A stretch of 64,000 nt of DNA, from assembly GCF_028583725.1 (NCBI RefSeq), contig NZ_CP110680.1, positions 2,604,001-2,668,000 on the forward strand, read 5' to 3'. Source of the DNA: Cellulomonas fimi (GTDB lineage: Bacteria > Actinomycetota > Actinomycetes > Actinomycetales > Cellulomonadaceae). The notes below the pieces were generated by a model that was not told the origin of the DNA, made no database searches, and worked only from the letters and a program-made list of their open reading frames with translations. The position numbers were made by a program, and so were the translations under genes. Below are positions 62,172 through 64,000 of the stretch, one piece after another (position 1 is the first letter of the stretch; the number at the start of each line of letters is the position of its first letter).

Positions 62172-63755
62172 TCAGGCGGTGGGTGCGTCCGTCGCCGGTG
62201 CGGGCAACGTCCAGAGGATACGGGTGCCGACGTCGTCCGACGGCTCGATCCAGATCCGGCCACCGTGGAACTCGACGATCTTCTTGCACAGCGCGAGCCC
62301 GATGCCGGTGCCCTCGTAGACGTCCTTGGCGTGCAGCCGCTGGAAGATGACGAACACGCGCTCGGCGTACTGCGGGTCGATCCCGATGCCGTTGTCGCGG
62401 CACTCGATCTCCCACTCGTCGCCGACCTGGCGGGCCGCGACGTGCACGTGGGGCGGCCGGTCGGGCGCGCGGAACTTCACCGCGTTGCCGACGACGTTCT
62501 GGAAGAGCTGCACGAGCAGCGCCTCCTCGCCGCGCACGGTCGGCAGCGGGTCGTGCGTCACGACCGCGCCCGTCTCGTCGATGCGTTCCGCGAGGTTGTC
62601 GACGGCCTCCGCGAGCGCGGCCTCGAGGTCGACGTCGCTCACCTCGCCGCCGTGCCGGCCGACGCGCGAGAAGCCCAGCAGGTCGTTGATCAGCCGCTGC
62701 ATGCGCTTGGCGCCGTCGACCGCGAAGTCGATGTACTGGTCGGCGCGCTCGTCGAGCTGACCGCCGTAGCGCTTCTGCAGCAGCTGCGTGAAGCTCGCGA
62801 CCTTGCGCAGCGGCTCCTGCAGGTCGTGCGACGCGACGTACGCGAACTGCTCCAGGTCACGGTTCGACCGGCGCAGCTCCTCGGCCTGGGCGGTGAGCTG
62901 GTCGTGCGCCTCGGCGATCTCCGCCCGCGACTGCTCGACCGCCCGGACCTCCGTGACGAGCGCGACGCGCATGCGCTCGACGTCGTCCGCGAGGTCCGCG
63001 ATCTCGCCCGGCCCCGTGGTGTCGACGGGGTGCGCGAGTTCGCCGGTCGCGACCGCACGCGCGTCGGCGGCGAGATCGCCGAGCGGTTCCAGGACCCACC
63101 GCCGCAGCGCCACCCACAGCGCGACCCCGACACCGATCGCCGCGACCACGAGCAGGACGACGGACAGCGCGCCGACGAGCATCCACCGGGAGAGCTCGTC
63201 GACGGCCTCGGCGCGTCGGTCGCGCAGCAGGGAGATGTACGCCTCGGCCTCGACGCGGGCCTCGTCGAACAGCTGCCGGCCGGCCTCGATCTCCTCGGTG
63301 GTCACCGCCCCGGTGCCCTCCGCGGCGACGCGAGCCATCGTCGGCTGCGCGAACTCCTCGTTCCACCGAGCACCGGCGTCGGCCGCCGCCTGCGCGGCGG
63401 CGGCGAGGTCGGGCTCGGCGCCCCGCTCGCGCTCGCGCTCGGCGAGGACGCGGAACGAGAGGTCGTCGGCCTGCGCGCGCTCGTAGGGCTCGAGCGTGAC
63501 CTCGTCGCCGGTGAGCGCGTACCCGCGGACCGACGTCTCGGCGTCGATGAGCTGGATGTACGCGCCGTCGGCCTGGGTGATGGCCTCGAAGTACGTCTGG
63601 GTCACCGCCTCCTGCCGCTCGACGACGCGTGCGAGGACGACGACGGCACCCACGACGACGACGCCGAGGACGGTCGCAGCGGTGACGAGCAGCGTGAGCA
63701 GGCGGCGCCGGAGCGTCACCCGCCCCCGCACGGGGGTGGGGGCCGGTGCGTTCAT
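62172..63755 (-). CDS. CHASE3-HAMP sensor histidine kinase
   Basis: 527 aa. First membrane helix at about 22-45; CHASE3 sensor ([32 protein letters not shown], about 55-180); second helix ([23 protein letters not shown]); HAMP; coiled-coil; HisKA with the phospho-His in [14 protein letters not shown] (about 312); HATPase_c with N box [13 protein letters not shown] and G boxes [24 protein letters not shown]. The ATG overlaps the preceding phosphatase stop (ATGA). It senses an unknown extracellular signal and should phosphorylate the adjacent response regulator. Confidence 0.94.
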   Translation of the reverse strand: MNAPAPTPVRGRVTLRRRLLTLLVTAATVLGVVVVGAVVVLARVVERQEAVTQTYFEAITQADGAYIQLIDAETSVRGYALTGDEVTLEPYERAQADDLSFRVLAERERERGAEPDLAAAAQAAADAGARWNEEFAQPTMARVAAEGTGAVTTEEIEAGRQLFDEARVEAEAYISLLRDRRAEAVDELSRWMLVGALSVVLLVVAAIGVGVALWVALRRWVLEPLGDLAADARAVATGELAHPVDTTGPGEIADLADDVERMRVALVTEVRAVEQSRAEIAEAHDQLTAQAEELRRSNRDLEQFAYVASHDLQEPLRKVASFTQLLQKRYGGQLDERADQYIDFAVDGAKRMQRLINDLLGFSRVGRHGGEVSDVDLEAALAEAVDNLAERIDETGAVVTHDPLPTVRGEEALLVQLFQNVVGNAVKFRAPDRPPHVHVAARQVGDEWEIECRDNGIGIDPQYAERVFVIFQRLHAKDVYEGTGIGLALCKKIVEFHGGRIWIEPSDDVGTRILWTLPAPATDAPTA

Positions 63756-64000
63756 GCACCCCACCCGAGCAGGACGACCGCGGCGTCGTCGACGAGGTCG
63801 CCGCCGTGCAGCGCGCGCACCTCGTGCAGCACGCGCTCGACGAGGTCCACGTCGTCGCCGTCACCGTCGCCGTCCCGGGGGGCGGAGGACGGCCGGCGCT
63901 CGGCCGCGAGCACCCGGTCCACGGCCGCGAGCAGCCCCGCCTTGCCCACGCGCTCGGGGCCGCCGTGCACGGTCGCCTCGAGCAGCCCGTCGGTGTACAT
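63752..64000 (-). CDS. SpoIIE/RsbU-type PP2C phosphatase (5' part outside window)
   Basis: Only the C-terminal 82 residues are visible. YTDGLLEATVHGGPERVGKAGL holds the metal-binding Asp of PP2C phosphatases of the RsbU/SpoIIE type, and [17 protein letters not shown] is the usual end of the domain (DDxxxLLL). It probably dephosphorylates an anti-sigma antagonist. Its stop overlaps the kinase start, tying it to the two-component pair. The true start and any sensory or receiver domain lie beyond the edge. Confidence 0.85.
   Translation of the reverse strand: MYTDGLLEATVHGGPERVGKAGLLAAVDRVLAAERRPSSAPRDGDGDGDDVDLVERVLHEVRALHGGDLVDDAAVVLLGWGA

Overview
The window is very GC-rich and gene-dense. 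The gene content and order point to a high-GC Gram-positive actinobacterium: a dcw cluster without ftsA but with sepF, yggT and wag31; bifunctional PriA in place of HisA; GTG starts; four-base start/stop overlaps; and apparently leaderless genes. Overall it resembles Cellulomonas and relatives. That family-level guess is inference from remembered proteins, because no search could be run. No tRNA, rRNA, CRISPR array, insertion sequence or prophage was seen.

Layout. (1) 1-4555 (-): a large secreted nuclease/5'-nucleotidase, cut by the window edge, behind a possible PHO box. (2) 4790-12002 (-): pheST, then the infC-rpmI-rplT operon continuing into a SPOUT methyltransferase and an RNA ligase/phosphodiesterase. 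infC appears to start at AUC. (3) 12395-18634, mostly (+): a Fur regulator with catalase, a DUF1844 protein, an MFS transporter (-), a coiled-coil membrane protein coupled to a lipoprotein protease, and a GerW-like protein. (4) 18692-25937 (-): hisD, hisC, hisB, an unknown repeat protein, hisH, priA and sseB. The histidine run is split by a (+) zinc alcohol dehydrogenase. (5) 26021-32902: an S4 protein, an ArsR/SRPBCC pair, dnaE, rluD, lspA and a DksA/TraR-like protein. (6) 33051-51784 (-): the division and cell-wall cluster, in transcription order mraZ-rsmH-ftsL-ftsI-murE-murF-mraY-murD-ftsW-murG-murC-ftsQ-ftsZ-pgeF-sepF-yggT-wag31. (7) 52144-56701 (+): a moxR-DUF58-transglutaminase operon divergent from mraZ. 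(8) 56746-64000: a 20-bp tandem array, a DUF3040 protein, an SOS-type HEPN-dinB operon, a spermidine-synthase-like methyltransferase fold, a cold-shock protein, a PAC2 protein and a histidine kinase/response regulator/PP2C signalling set.

How the parts fit. The central block builds lipid II (MurC-G, MraY), flips and polymerises it at the septum (FtsW, FtsI, FtsL, FtsQ) and positions growth (FtsZ, SepF, Wag31). The mraZ-moxR intergenic region carries three clusters of GTGGAG-type repeats at an exact 10-bp period. One faces mraZ and two face moxR, so MraZ may control both directions. This is the most interesting regulatory observation here.

Other regulatory signals read directly from sequence are a perfect LexA-type box before HEPN-dinB, a DosR-type palindrome before adhP, paired Fur-type palindromes before fur-catalase, and a recurring TAnnnT + 6-7 nt + start-codon arrangement at seven genes that suggests leaderless transcripts.
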